DNA of 64,000 nt from Siphonodentalium dalli (Eukaryota > Mollusca > Scaphopoda > Gadilida > Siphonodentaliidae). The translations under genes were made by a program, and so were the position numbers. The DNA lies in assembly GCA_032622095.1 (NCBI GenBank), contig CP136066.1:183370716-183434715 (forward strand), written 5' to 3'. The notes beneath the pieces are model-generated. The model worked only from the letters and a program-made list of their open reading frames with translations. It was not told the DNA's origin and did no database searches. Shown here in pieces: positions 32,815 through 46,700 of the stretch; positions within the stretch are counted from its first letter, which is position 1; each line of letters opens with the position of its first letter.

Positions 32815-33890
32815 GTAGTCTCCTAGATCATGCAATTTGTATCCAAATACAATATTATCATATATTAATAAAGACTCTAGACTAATTAACCAACACCAAG
32901 ATTTCTGTAACAATGGTTGACGGGTTATACATCTATTTATAGTGTCAGTTTGAGGATATTTTAAGCAGCCAGATACGGCCTGCTTGTCTTTTGATTTGGA
33001 CTAGATCAGACTAGATCCCCTTAAATCGGGACCGGTTTGATCTTAGTTGAAGGACATATTAGTGTGTCATTCCAATCGATAAAAGGCCATTTCACTACGA
33101 ATTGAGAACCGTTTTCACGCTCAGTGAAGCTAGCACACTGGCATTTGAAGCAATGAGTCCGTGCCTCCATGGATTTGTTATATATTTACAGAAATAATTA
33201 GGTTGACCAAATTATTAATCATATTAAAAGAACACGAAAGAGGAGCAATTTTGTTTCATTGCAGCTATATTAGAGTTCTTGTAAAACTTGTTCAGTTTGT
33301 TTTTTATTGTATGATTTGTGGTATAATGCAAACATGTTACATGTATTTTTATTGCACACCCAATGTGTTATTTGCGCGGAATACAGCAAAATACAGATGA
33401 ATTCAAAACGTTCAATAAAAGATTGTGCGTTGTTCTAGAACAATACAAACCGATTACGTCAACAACGTGATTGGCGACGTCAACTTTAACAGAACATTTC
33501 TTCATCAAATTATGAAGTATAGCCTACATTAAGCACACGTTTGTTCAATTAAATGAAATGATATCAACCTAAATGTTTGTATATTATAATCCACAATCTT
33601 CAAAGTGTGCAATAAACATAGAACAACACAGCTTTGTGAACATGTTAACGTCATTGCCCTCGTTCTCGTTTTACCATCGCGTCACAACAAACTCGTGCAA
33701 TAACGATAACAGTTCACACACTTGTGTCGTTCTATCTATGTCATGTGCATCTATCCAATAAATAATTTGATTTTAACTGGCAGAATTTATGGAGGCACGG
33801 TCTCAGTATGAGCGTTCATTGCTTCGAACAAATTCTCATTTCTTATGAAAACGTATACAATATCAGAGTAAATATCTCACTGTTTACATC
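32815..33890. other. No gene seen
   Basis: AT-rich. A possible short inverted relation exists between GAGTCCGTGCCTCCAT (33158) and ATGGAGGCACGGTCTC (33789), which could be ends of a ~650-bp element, but there is not enough to define it. Confidence 0.35.
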
Positions 33891-33897
33891 TCTTTAA

Positions 33898-34289
33898 CCC
33901 TTTACCCAACAAACCGGCCAAAACCGGCCAAATAAAGCTTCAACAGCCTAAAATATCTTCGGTCTGTCTCAATAGAACCATACAAATATGGATATCATTG
34001 GAACCGGCTCCTTGACCGCATTGTGATAGTTACAGTTAGCCCTGTGCTAATGCATTCTCTTATATATGCGAGTCGACCATAGGTCGCCTCGCATATATAA
34101 GAGAATGCATTGGTCTAAAAAAAAATCTTTTTTTAACACTTTTTACCATTTTTTCTTACATTCTTTAACAATTTTATAATTTGTAATGTGTTAAGCAAAT
34201 GCATTCTCTTATATATGCGAGGCGACCTATGGTCGACTCGCATATATAAGAGAATGCATTGGCACAGGGCCCTTCTGTTGGGTAAAGGG
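33898..34289. mobile_element. piggyBac-like MITE, copy 2 (392 bp)
   Basis: TTAA flanks (33894-33897 and 34290-34293) enclose ends CCCTTTACCCAACA and TGTTGGGTAAAGGG, perfect inverted repeats. The length and interior are nearly identical to the copy at 7183, including the two long palindromes and the AT-rich centre. The high similarity suggests recent activity. Confidence 0.9.
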
Positions 34290-34557
34290 TTAAGTATACT
34301 TCTAAATAATTATTTTCAACTCAGATCAAGCTTGAAAATCGGTCCGGATATTCGCCCATGTCGGGGTTCGAACACGTGCCAACCTAGTCTGGCCTCGATT
34401 CTGCGTATTTCATGAGAATACAATCAATCAGGTAAATTAAGTGGCAACGAAACAACTGAATGAAACTTTTGTTTAAAAGTTTTAACTGGGGAATGTCATC
34501 CCAAATGAACATAATTGCATAAGTCTGCTAAGATCTCCTCAGATATGCTCAATGATG

Positions 34558-34622
34558 CATGATGTTGATGATGATGATGATGATGATGATGTTGATGATG
34601 ATGATGACTACGTTGTTGATGT

Positions 34623-34656
<34 letters not shown>

Positions 34657-34672
34657 AATGATGATGATGATA
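34558..34672. repeat. GAT microsatellite left of the giant element
   Basis: GATGATG repeats with occasional GTT and AAT, and one unique interruption (GACTACGTTGTTGAT at 34606). The same interruption occurs in the same orientation in the GAT tract on the far side of the giant element (53859). Confidence 0.9.
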
Positions 34673-34709
34673 ATTACGGAACGCCTCAGCTGTCTTATAT
34701 GGTGTTTCG

Positions 34710-37700
34710 CCATTATATTAGGTAGTTTCGTCATTATATAAAGTCGTTTTACCATTATATGAAGTCGTTTAATCATTATATAAAGCCGTTCCGTCAGTAT
34801 ACAGAGTCGTTTCGCCATTATGTGAGGTCGTTTTGTCATGATATAAAGTCGTTTCGCCATTATCTGAGGTCGTCTCGTCATGGTATAAAGTCGCCACTTG
34901 TAAGGTCGTTTTGTCTTTATATGAAGTCTCCTCTCCAATATATAAAGTGGTCTCAGTATTATGTTAGGTCGTGGTTTCACCATTATGTGAGGTCGTCTCT
35001 TCATGATATAAAGTCGTTTCGCCATTATGTAAAGTCGTGTCATCATGATATAAAGACGTTTCGCCATTATATGAGATCGTCTCGTCATGATATAAAGTGG
35101 TTACACCATTATGTGAGGTTGTCTCGTCATGATATAAAGTGGTTACACCATTATGTGAGGTCGTCTCGTCATGATATAAAGTCGTTTCGCCATTATGTTA
35201 GGTCGTCTCATCATGATATAAAGTGGTTACACCATTATATGAGATCGTCTCGTCATGATATAAAGTGGTTACACCATTATGTGAGGTCGTCTCGTCATGA
35301 TATAAAGTGGTTACACCATTATATGAGATCGTCTCGTCATGATATAAAGTGGTTACACCATTATGTGAGGTTGTCTCGTCATGATATAAAGTGATTTCAC
35401 CATTATATGAGGTCGACTCGTCGGGATATAAAGTGGTTTCACCATTATGTGAGGTCGTCTCATCATGATACAAAGTGGTTTCACCATTATGTGAGGTCGT
35501 CTCATCATGATATAAAGTCGTTTCGCCATTATATGAGGTCGACTCGTCGGGATATAAAGTGGTTTCACCATTATGTGAGGTCGTCTCATCATTATATAAA
35601 GTGGTTTCACCATTATCTGAGGTCGCTTCGTCATGATATAAAGTGGTTACACCATTATGTAAAGTCGTCTCATCATGATATAAAGTGGTTTCACCATTAT
35701 GTGAGGTCGTCTCGTCTGGATATAAAGTGGTTTCACCATTATGTGAGGTCGTCTCATCATTATATAAAGGGGTTACACCATTATCTGAGGTCGTCTCGTC
35801 ATGATATAAAGTGGTTTCACCATTATGTGAGGTCGTCTCATCATGATATAAAGTGGTTACACCATTATGTGAGGTCGTCTCATCATGATATAAAGTGGTT
35901 ACACCATTATGTGAGGTCGTTTCGTCATTATATAAAGTGGTTTCACCATTATGTGAGGTCGTCCCTTCATGATATAAAGTCGTTTCGCCATTATGGTTTC
36001 ACCATTATGTGAGGTCGTCTCGTCATGATATAAAGTGGTTACACCATTCTGTGAGGTCGTCTCGTCATGATATAAAGTGGTTACACCATTATATGAGGTC
36101 GTCTCGTCATGATATAAAGTTGTTACTCCATTATGTGAGGTCGTCTCGTCGTGATATAAAGTGGTTTCACCATTATGTGAGGTCGTCTCGTCATGATATA
36201 AAGTGGTTACACCATTATGTGAGGTCGTCTCGTCGGGATATAAAGTTGTTACTCCATTATGTGAGGTCGTCTCACCATGATATAAAGTTGTTACTCCATT
36301 ATGTGAGGTCGTCTCGTCGTGATATAAAGTGGTTTCACCATTATGTGAGGTCGTCTCGTCATGATATAAAGTGGTTTCACCATTATGTGAGGTCGTCTCG
36401 TCGGGATATAAAGTGGTTTCACCATTATCGGAGGTCGCTTCGTCATGATATAAAGTGGTTACACCATTATATGAGGTCGTCTCGTCATGATATAAAGTGG
36501 TTACACCATTATGTGAGGTCGTCTCGTCATGATATAAAGTGGTTTCACCATTATGTGAGGTCGTCTCGTCATGATATAAAGTCGTTTCGCCATTATATGA
36601 GGTCGTCTCATCATTATATAAAGTGGTTACACCATTATATGAGGTCGTCTAGTCATGATATAAAGTGGTTACACCATTATGTGAGGTCGTCTCGTCATGA
36701 TATAAAGTGATTTCACCATTATATGAGATCGTCTCGTCATGATATAAAGTCGTTTCGCCATTATGTGAGGTCGTCTCATCCTGATATAAAGTCGTTTCGC
36801 CATTATATGAGGTCGACTCGTCGGGATATAAAGTGGTTTCGCCATTATGTGAGGTCGTCTCGTCATGATATAAAGTGATTTCACCATTATATGAGATCGT
36901 CTCGTCATGATATAAAGTCGTTTCGCCATTATGTGAGGTCGTCTCATCCTGATATAAAGTCGTTTCGCCATTATATGAGGTCGACTCGTCGGGATATAAA
37001 GTGGTTTCACCATTATGTGAGGTCGTCTCGTCATGATATAAAGTGGTTTCACCATTATGTGAGGTCGTCTCATCATGATATAAAGTCGTTTCGCCATTAT
37101 ATGAGGTCGACTCGTCGGGATATAAAGTGGTTTCACCATTATGTGAGGTCGTCTCATCATTATATAAAGTGGTTTCACCATTATCTGAGGTCGACTCGTC
37201 ATGATATAAAGTGGTTTCACCATTATGTGAGGTCGTCTCGTCTGGATATAAAGTGGTTTCACCATTATGTGAGGTCGTCTCATCATTATATAAAGGGGTT
37301 ACACCATTATCTGAGGTCGTCTCGTCATGATATAAAGTCGTTTCGCCATTATATGAGGTCGACTCGTCGGGATATAAAGTGGTTTCGCCATTATGTGAGG
37401 TCGTCTCGTCATGATATAAAGTGATTTCACCATTATATGAGATCGTCTCGTCATGATATAAAGTCGTTTCGCCATTATGTGAGGTCGTCTCATCCTGATA
37501 TAAAGTCGTTTCGCCATTATATGAGGTCGACTCGTCGGGATATAAAGTGGTTTCACCATTATGTGAGGTCGTCTCGTCATGATATAAAGTGGTTTCACCA
37601 TTATGTGAGGTCGTCTCATCATGATATAAAGTCGTTTCGCCATTATATGAGGTCGACTCGTCGGGATATAAAGTGGTTTCACCATTATGTGAGGTCGTCT

Positions 37701-40700
37701 CATCATTATATAAAGTGGTTTCACCATTATCTGAGGTCGACTCGTCATGATATAAAGTGGTTTCACCATTATGTGAGGTCGTCTCGTCTGGATATAAAGT
37801 GGTTTCACCATTATGTGAGGTCGTCTCATCATTATATAAAGGGGTTACACCATTATCTGAGGTCGTCTCGTCATGATATAAAGTGGTTTCACCATTATGT
37901 GAGGTCGTCTCATCATGATATAAAGTGGTTACACCATTATGTGAGGTCGTCTCATCATGATATAAAGTGGTTACACCATTATGTGAGGTCGTTTCGTCAT
38001 TATATAAAGTGGTTTCACCATTATGTGAGGTCGTCCCTTCATGATATAAAGTCGTTTCGCCATTATGGTTTCACCATTATGTGAGGTCGTCTCGTCATGA
38101 TATAAAGTGGTTACACCATTATGTGAGGTCGTCTCGTCGGGATATAAAGTGGTTTCACCATTATCTGAGGTCGCTTCGTCATGATATAAAGTGGTTACAC
38201 CATTATATGAGGTCGTCTCGTCATGATATAAAGTTGTTACTCCATTATGTGAGGTCGTCTCGTCGTGATATAAAGTGGTTTCACCATTATGTAAAGTCGT
38301 GTCATCATGATATAAAGACGTTTCGCCATTATGTAAAGTCGTCTCATCATGATATAAAGTGGTTACACCATTATGTGAGGTCGTCTCATCATGATATAAA
38401 GTGGTTACACCATTATGTGAGGTCGTTTCGTCATTATATAAAGTGGTTTCACCATTATGTGAGGTCGTCTCTTCATGATATAAAGTCGTTTCGCCATTAT
38501 GTGAGGTCGTCTCATCATGATATAAAGTGGTTACACCATTATGTGAGGTCGTCTCATCATGATATAAAGTGGTTACACCATTATGTGAGGTCGTTTCGTC
38601 ATTATATAAAGTGGTTTCACCATTATGTGAGGTCGTCTCATCATGATATAAAGTGGTTTCACCATTATGTGAGGTCGTCTCGTCATGATATAAAGTGGTT
38701 ACACCATTATGTGAGGTCGTCTCGTCATGATATAAAGTGGTTTCACCATTATGTGAGGTGGTCTCGTCGGGATATAAAGTGGTTTCACCATTATCGGAGG
38801 TCGCTTCGTCATGATATAAAGTGGTTACACCATTATATGAGGTCGTCTCGTCATGATATAAAGTGGTTACACCATTATGTGAGGTCGTCTCGTCATGATA
38901 TAAAGTAGTTTCACCATTATGTGAGGTCGTCTCGTCATGATATAAAGTCGTTTCGCCATTATATGAGGTCGTCTCATCATTATATAAAGTGGTTACACCA
39001 TTATATGAGGTCGTCTAGTCATGATATAAAGTGGTTACACCATTATGTGAGGTCGTCTCGTCATGATATAAAGTGATTTCACCATTATATGAGATCGTCT
39101 CGTCATGATATAAAGTCGTTTCGCCATTATGTGAGGTCGTCTCATCCTGATATAAAGTCGTTTCGCCATTATGTGAGGTCGTCTCATCCTGATATAAAGT
39201 GGTTTCACCATTATGTGAGGTCGTCTCATCATGATATAAAGTCGTTTCGCCATTATATGAGGTCGTCTCGTCGGGATATAAAGTGGTTTCACCATTATGT
39301 GAGGTCGTCTCATCATTATATAAAGTGGTTACACCATTATGTGAGGTCGTCTCGTCATGATATAAAGTGGTTTCACCATTATGTGAGGTCGTCTCGTCTG
39401 GATATAAAGTGGTTTCACCACTATGTGAGGTCGTCTCATCATTATATAAAGTGGTTTCACCATTATGTGAGGTCGTCTCATCATGATATAAAGTGGTTTC
39501 ACCATTATGTGAGGTCGTCTCGTCTGGATATAAAGTGGTTTCACCATTATGTGAGGTCGTCTCATCATTATATAAAGTGGTTACACCATTATCTGAGGTC
39601 GTCTCGTCATGATATAAAGTGGTTTCACCATTATGTGAGGTCGTCTCATCATGATATAAAGTGGTTACACCATTATGTGAGGTCGTCTCATCATGATATA
39701 AAGTGGTTACACCATTATGTGAGGTCGTTTCGTCATTATATAAAGTGGTTTCACCATTATGTGAGGTCGTCCCTTCATGATATAAAGTCGTTTCGCCATT
39801 ATGTGAGGTCGTCTCGTCATGATATAAAGTGGTTACACCATTATCTGAGGTCGCTTCGTCATGATATAAAGTGGTTACACCATTATATGAGGTCGTCTCG
39901 TCATGATATAAAGTTGTTACTCCATTATCTGAGGTCGCTTCGTCATGATATAAAGTGGTTTCACCATTATCTGAGGTCGCTTCGTCATGATATAAAGTGG
40001 TTACACCATTATCTGAGGTCGTCTCGTCATGATATAAAGTGGTTTCACCATTATCTGAGGTCGCTTCGTCATGATATAAAGTGGTTACACCATTATATGA
40101 GGTCGTCTCGTCATGATATAAAGTGGTTACACCATTATATGAGGTCGTCTCGTCGTGATATAAAGTAGTTTCGCCATTATCTGAGGTCGTCTCGTCATGA
40201 TATAAAGTCGTTTCGTCATTATATGAGGTCGTCTCATCATTATATAAAGTGGTTACACCATTATATGAGGTCGTCTCGTCATGATATAAAGTGGTTTCAC
40301 CATTATGTTAGGTCGTCTCATGATATAAAGTCGTTTCGCCATTATGTGAGGTCGTCTCATGATATAAAGTCGTTTCGCCATTATGTGAGGTCGTCTCGTC
40401 ATGATATTAAGTGGTTTCGCCATTATGTGAGGTCGTCTCGTCATGATATAAAGTGGTTACACCATTATATGAGGTCGTCTCGTCATGATATAAAGTGGTT
40501 TCACCATTATGTGTGGTCGTCTCGTCATGATATAAAGTGGTTTCACCATTATATGAGGTCATCTCGTCATGATATAAAGTGGTTACACCATTATGTGTGG
40601 TCGTCTCGTCATGATATAAAGTGGTTTCACCATTATGTGTGGTCGTCTCGTCATGATATAAAGTGGTTACACCATTATATGAGGTCATCTCGTCATGATA

Positions 40701-43700
40701 TAAAGTGGTTACACCATTATGTCAGGTCGCTTCGTCATGATATAAAGTGGTTACACCATTATGTGAGGTCGTCTCGTCATGATATAAAGTGGTTTCACCA
40801 TTATGTGTGGTCGTCTCGTCATGATATAAAGTGGTTTCACCATTATGTGAGGTCGTCTCGTCGGGATATAAAGTGGTTTCACCATTATGTGAGGTCGTCT
40901 CATCATTATATAAAGTGGTTACACCATTATGTGAGGTGGTCTCATCATGATATAAAGTGGTGTCACCATTATGCGAGGTCGTCTCGTCATTATATAAAGT
41001 GGTGTCACCATTATGTGAGGTGGTCTCATCATGATATAAAGTGGTGTCACCATTATGCGAGGTCGTCTCGTCATTATATAAAGTGGTGTCACCATTATGT
41101 GAGGTGGTCTCGTCATGATATAAAGTGGTGTCACCATTATGTGAGGTCGTCTCGTCATTATATAAAGTGGTTACACCATTATGTGAGGGCCTTTCTTCAT
41201 TATATAAAGTAGTTACACCATTATGTTAGGTCTTTTCGTCATTATATAAAGTGGTTACACCATTATATGAAGTCGTTTCGTCATTATATGAAGTCGTTTC
41301 ACCATTATATACAGTGGTTACATCATTATGTGAGGTCCTTTCGTCATGATTTACAGTCGTTTCACCATTATATAACGTCGTTTCACCATTATATGAAGTA
41401 GTTTCGTCATTATATACAGTGGTTTCACCATTATATAAAGTCGTTTCACCATTATGTGAGATAGTGTCGTCATTATATAAAGTGGTTACACCATTATGTG
41501 AGGTCGTCTCGTCATGATATAAAGTGGTTTCACCATTATCTGAGGTCGCCTCGTCATGATATAAAGTGGTTTCACCATTATGTGAGGTCGTCTCGTCGGG
41601 ATATAAAGTGGTTTCACCATTATGTGAGGTCGTCTCATCATTATATAAAGTGGTTACACCATTATGTGAGGTGGTCTCATCATGATATAAAGTTGTGTCA
41701 CCATTATGTGAGGTGGTCTCGTCATGATATAAAGTGGTGTCACCATTATGTGAGGTGGTCTCGTCATTATATAAAGTGGTTACACCATTATGTGAGGGCC
41801 TTTCGTCATTATATAAAGTAGTTACACCATTATGTGAGGTCTTTTCGTCATTATATAAAGTGGTTACACCATTATATGAAGTCGTTTCGTCATTATATGA
41901 AGTCGTTTCACCATTATATACAGTGGTTACATCATTATGTGAGGTCCTTTCGTCATGATTTACAGTCGTTTCACCATTATATAACGTCGTTTCACCATTA
42001 TATGAAGTAGTTTCGTCATTATATACAGTGGTTTCACCATTATATAAAGTCGTTTCACCATTATGTGAGATAGTGTCGTCATTATATAAAGTGGTTACAC
42101 CATTATGGTATGTCGTCTCGTCAAGATATAAAGTCGTTTCACCATTATATAAAGTCGTTTCACCATTATATGAAGTAGTTTCGTCATTATATACAGTGGT
42201 TACACCATTATGTGATGTCGTGTCGTCATGATATAAAGTCGTTTCACCATTATGTGAGATCGTGTCGTCATTATATAAAGTGGTTACACCATTATGTTAT
42301 GTCATCTCGTCATGATATAAAGTCGTTTCGCCATTATATGAGGTCGTCTCGTCGGGATATAAAGTGGTTTCACCATTATGTGAGGTCGTCTCATCATTAT
42401 ATAAAGTGGTTACACCATTATGTGAGGTCGTCTCGTCATGATATAAAGTGGTTTCACCATTATCTGAGGTCGTCTCGTCATGATATAAAGTGGTTTCACC
42501 ATTATGTGAGGTCGTCTCGTCGGGATATAAAGTGGTTTCACCATTATGTGAGGTCGTCTCATCATTATATAAAGTGGTTACACCATTATCTGAGGTCGTC
42601 TCGTCATGATATAAAGTGGTTACACCATTATCTGAGGTCGTCTCGTCATGATATAAAGTGGTTTCACCATTATCTGAGGTCGTCTCGTCATGATATAAAG
42701 TGGTTTCACCATTATGTGAGGTCGTCTCATCATTATATAAAGTGGTTACACCATTATGTGAGGTCGTCTCATCATGATATAAAGTGGGTACACCATTATG
42801 TGAGGTCGTTTCGTCATTATATAAAGTGGTTTCACCATTATGTGAGGTCGTCTCTTCATGATATAAAGTCGTTTCGCCATTATGTGAGGTCGTCTCATCA
42901 TGATATAAAGTGGTTACACCATTATGTGAGGTCGTCTCATCATGATATAAAGTGGTTACACCATTATATGAGGTCGTCTCGTCGGGATATAAAGTGGTTA
43001 CACCATTATATGAGGTCGTCTCGTCGTGATATAAAGTGGTTTCACCATTATCTGAGGTCGTCTCGTCATGATATAAAGTCGTTTCGCCATTATATGAGGT
43101 CGTCTCATCATTATATAAAGTGGTTACACCATTATATGAGGTCGTCTCGTCATGATATAAAGTGGTTTCACCATTATGTGAGGTCGTCTCGTCATGATAT
43201 AAAGTGGTTTCACCATTATGTGAGGTCGTATCGTCATGATATAAAGTGGTTACACCATTATGTGAGGTCGTCTCGTCATGATATAAAGTGGTTACACCAT
43301 TATGTGAGGTCGTCTCATCATTATATAAAGTGGTTACACCATTATATGAGGTCGTCTCGTCATGATATAAAGTGGTTTCACCATTATGTGATGTCGTGTT
43401 GTCATGATATAAAGTGGTTTCACCATTATGTGAGGTCGTCTCGTCGGGATATAAAGTGGTTTCACCATTATGTGAGGTCGTCTCGTCATGATATAAAGTG
43501 GTTTCACCATTATGTGAGGTCGTATCGTCATGATATAAAGTGGTTACACCATTATGTGAGGTCGTCTCGTCATGATATAAAGTGGTTTCACCATTATTTG
43601 AGATCGTCTCGTCATGATATAAAGTGGTTTCACCATTATGTGAGGTCGTCTCATCATTATATAAAGTGGTTACACCATTATGTGAGATCGTCTCGTCATG

Positions 43701-46700
43701 ATATAAAGTCGTTTCACCATTATGTGAGGTCATCTCGTCATGATATAAAGTGGTTACACCATTATCTGAGGTCGTCTCGTCATTATATAAAGTGGTTTCA
43801 CCATTATGTGAGGTCGTCTCATCATTATATAAAGTGGTTACACCATTATGTGAGATCGTCTCGTCGGGATATAAAGTGGTTTCACCATTATGTGAGGTCA
43901 TCTCGTCATGATATAAAGTGGTTACACCATTATCTGAGGTCGTCTCGTCATTATATAAAGTGGTTTCACCATTATTTGAGATCGTCTCGTCATGATATAA
44001 AGTGGTTTCACCATTATGTGAGGTCGTCTCGTCGGGATATAAAGTGGTTTCACCATTATGTGAGGTCGTCTCATCATTATATAAAGTGGTTTCACCATTA
44101 TTTGAGATCGTCTCGTCATGATATAAAGTGGTTTCACCATTATGTGAGGTCGTCTCGTCGGGATATAAAGTGGTTTCACCATTATGTGAGGTCGTCTCAT
44201 CATTATATAAAGTGGTTACACCATTATGTGAGGTGGTCTCATCATGATATAAAGTGGTGTCACCATTATGTGAGGTGGTCTCATCATGATATAAAGTGGT
44301 TACACCATTATGTGAGGTCGTCTCATCATGATATAAAGTGGTGTCACCATTATGTGAGGTCGTCTCATCATGATATAAAGTCGTTTCGCCATTATGTGAG
44401 GTCGTCTCATCATGATATAAAGTCGTTTCGCCATTATGTTAGGTCGTCTCATCATGATATAAAGTCGTTTCGCCATTATATGAGGTCGTCTCGTCGGGAT
44501 ATAAAGTGGTTTCACCATTATGTGAGGTCGTCTCATCATTATATAAAGTGGTTACACCATTATGCGAGGTCGTCTCGTCATGATATAAAGTGGTTTCACC
44601 ATTATCTGAGGTCGTCTCGTCGTGATATAAAGTGGTTTCACCATTATGTGAGGTCGTCTCGTCGGGATATAAAGTGGTTACACCATTATGTGAGGTCGTC
44701 TCATCATTATATAAAGTGGTTACACCATTATGTGAGGTGGTCTCATCATGATATAAAGTGGTGTCACCATTATGTGAGGTGGTCTCGTCATGATATAAAG
44801 TGGTGTCACCATTATGTGAGGTGGTCTCGTCATTATATAAAGTGGTTACACCATTATGTGAGGGCCTTTCGTCATTATATAAAGTAGTTACACCATTATG
44901 TTAAGTCTTTTCGTCATTATATAAAGTGGTTACACCATTATATGAAGTCGTTTCGTCATTATATGAAGTCGTTTCACCATTATATACAGTGGTTACATCA
45001 TTATGTGAGGTCCTTTCGTCATGATTTACAGTCGTTTCACCATTATATAACGTCGTTTCACCATTATATGAAGTAGTTTCGTCATTATATACAGTGGTTT
45101 CACCATTATATAAAGTCGTTTCACCATTATGTGAGATAGTGTCGTCATTATATAAAGTGGTTACACCATTATGGTATGTCGTCTCGTCAAGATATAAAGT
45201 CGTTTCACCATTATGTGAGATCGTGTCGTCATTATATAAAGTGGTTACACCATTATGTTATGTCATCTCGTCATGATATAAAGTCGTTTCGCCATTATAT
45301 GAGGTCGTCTCGTCGGGATATAAAGTGGTTTCACCATTATGTGAGGTCGTCTCATCATTATATAAAGTGGTTACACCATTATGTGAGGTCGTCTCGTCGT
45401 GATATAAAGTGGTTTCACCATTATCTGAGGTCGTCTCGTCATGATATAAAGTGGTTTCTCCATTATGTGAGGTCGTCTCGTCGGGATATAAAGTGGTTTC
45501 ACCATTATGTGAGGTCGTCTCATCATTATATAAAGTGGTTACACCATTATCTGAGGTCGTCTCGTCATGATATAAAGTGGTTTCACCATTATCTGAGGTC
45601 GTCTCGTCATGATATAAAGTGGTTTCACCATTATGTGAGGTCGTCTCATCATGATATAAAGTGGTTACACCATTATGTGAGGTCGTCTCATCATGATATA
45701 AAGTCGTTACACCATTATGTGAGGTCGTTTCGTCATTATATAAAGTGGTTTCACCATTATGTGAGGTCGTCTCTTCATGATATAAAGTCGTTTCGCCATT
45801 ATGTGAGGTCGTCTCATCATGATATAAAGTGGTTATACCATTATGTGAGGTCGTCTCATCATGATATAAAGTGGTTACACCATTATGTGAGGTCGTTTCG
45901 TCATTATATAAAGTCGTTTCACCATTATGTGAGGTCGTCTCATCATGATATAAAGTGGTTTTACCATTATGTGAGGTCGTCTCGTCATGATATAAAGTGG
46001 TTACACCATTATGTGAGGTCGTCTCGTCATGATATAAAGTGGTTTCACCATTATGTGAGGTCGTCTCGTTGGGATATAAAGTTGTTACACCATTATGTGA
46101 GGTCGTCTCGTCGTGATATAAAGTGGTTTCACCATTATGTGAGATCGTCTCGTCATGATATAAAGTGGTTTCACCATTATGTGAGGTCGTCTCATTGGGA
46201 TATAAAGTGGTTTCACCATTATCTGAGGTCGTCTCGTCATGATATAAAGTCGTTTCGCCATTATATGAGATCGTCTCATCATTATATAAAGTGGTTTCAC
46301 CATTATATGAGATCGTCTCGTCGTGATATAAAGTGGTTTCACCATTATCTGAGGTCGTCTCGTCATGATATAAAGTCGTTTCGCCATTATCTGAGGTCGT
46401 CTCATCATTATATAAAGTGGTTACACCATTATATGAGGTCGTCTCGTCGTGATATAAAGTGGTTACACCATTATGTGAGGTCGTCTCGTCATGATATAAA
46501 GTGGTTTCACCATTATGTGAGGTCGTCTCATCATGATATAAAGTCGTTTCGCCATTATGTTAGGTCGTCTCATCATGATATAAAGTCGTTTCGCCATTAT
46601 ATGAGGTCGTCTCGTCGGGATATAAAGTGGTTTCACCATTATGTGAGGTCGTCTCATCATTATATAAAGTCGTTTCGCCATTATGTTAGGTCGTCTCATC

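Noticed and set aside
32359-32913. Overlapping 96-155-codon ORFs on both strands at 32.4-32.9 kb
   Set aside because: They are repeat-derived readings of the GC-rich minisatellite.
34340-34400. tRNA-like GGGGTTCGAAC
   Set aside because: A T-loop-like word only; no A box or cloverleaf could be drawn around it.
42212-44887. 891-codon ORF and other long ORFs in 34.7-53.5 kb
   Set aside because: They are pure translations of a 42-bp tandem repeat, open in several frames and on both strands, with no domain, signal or splice structure.
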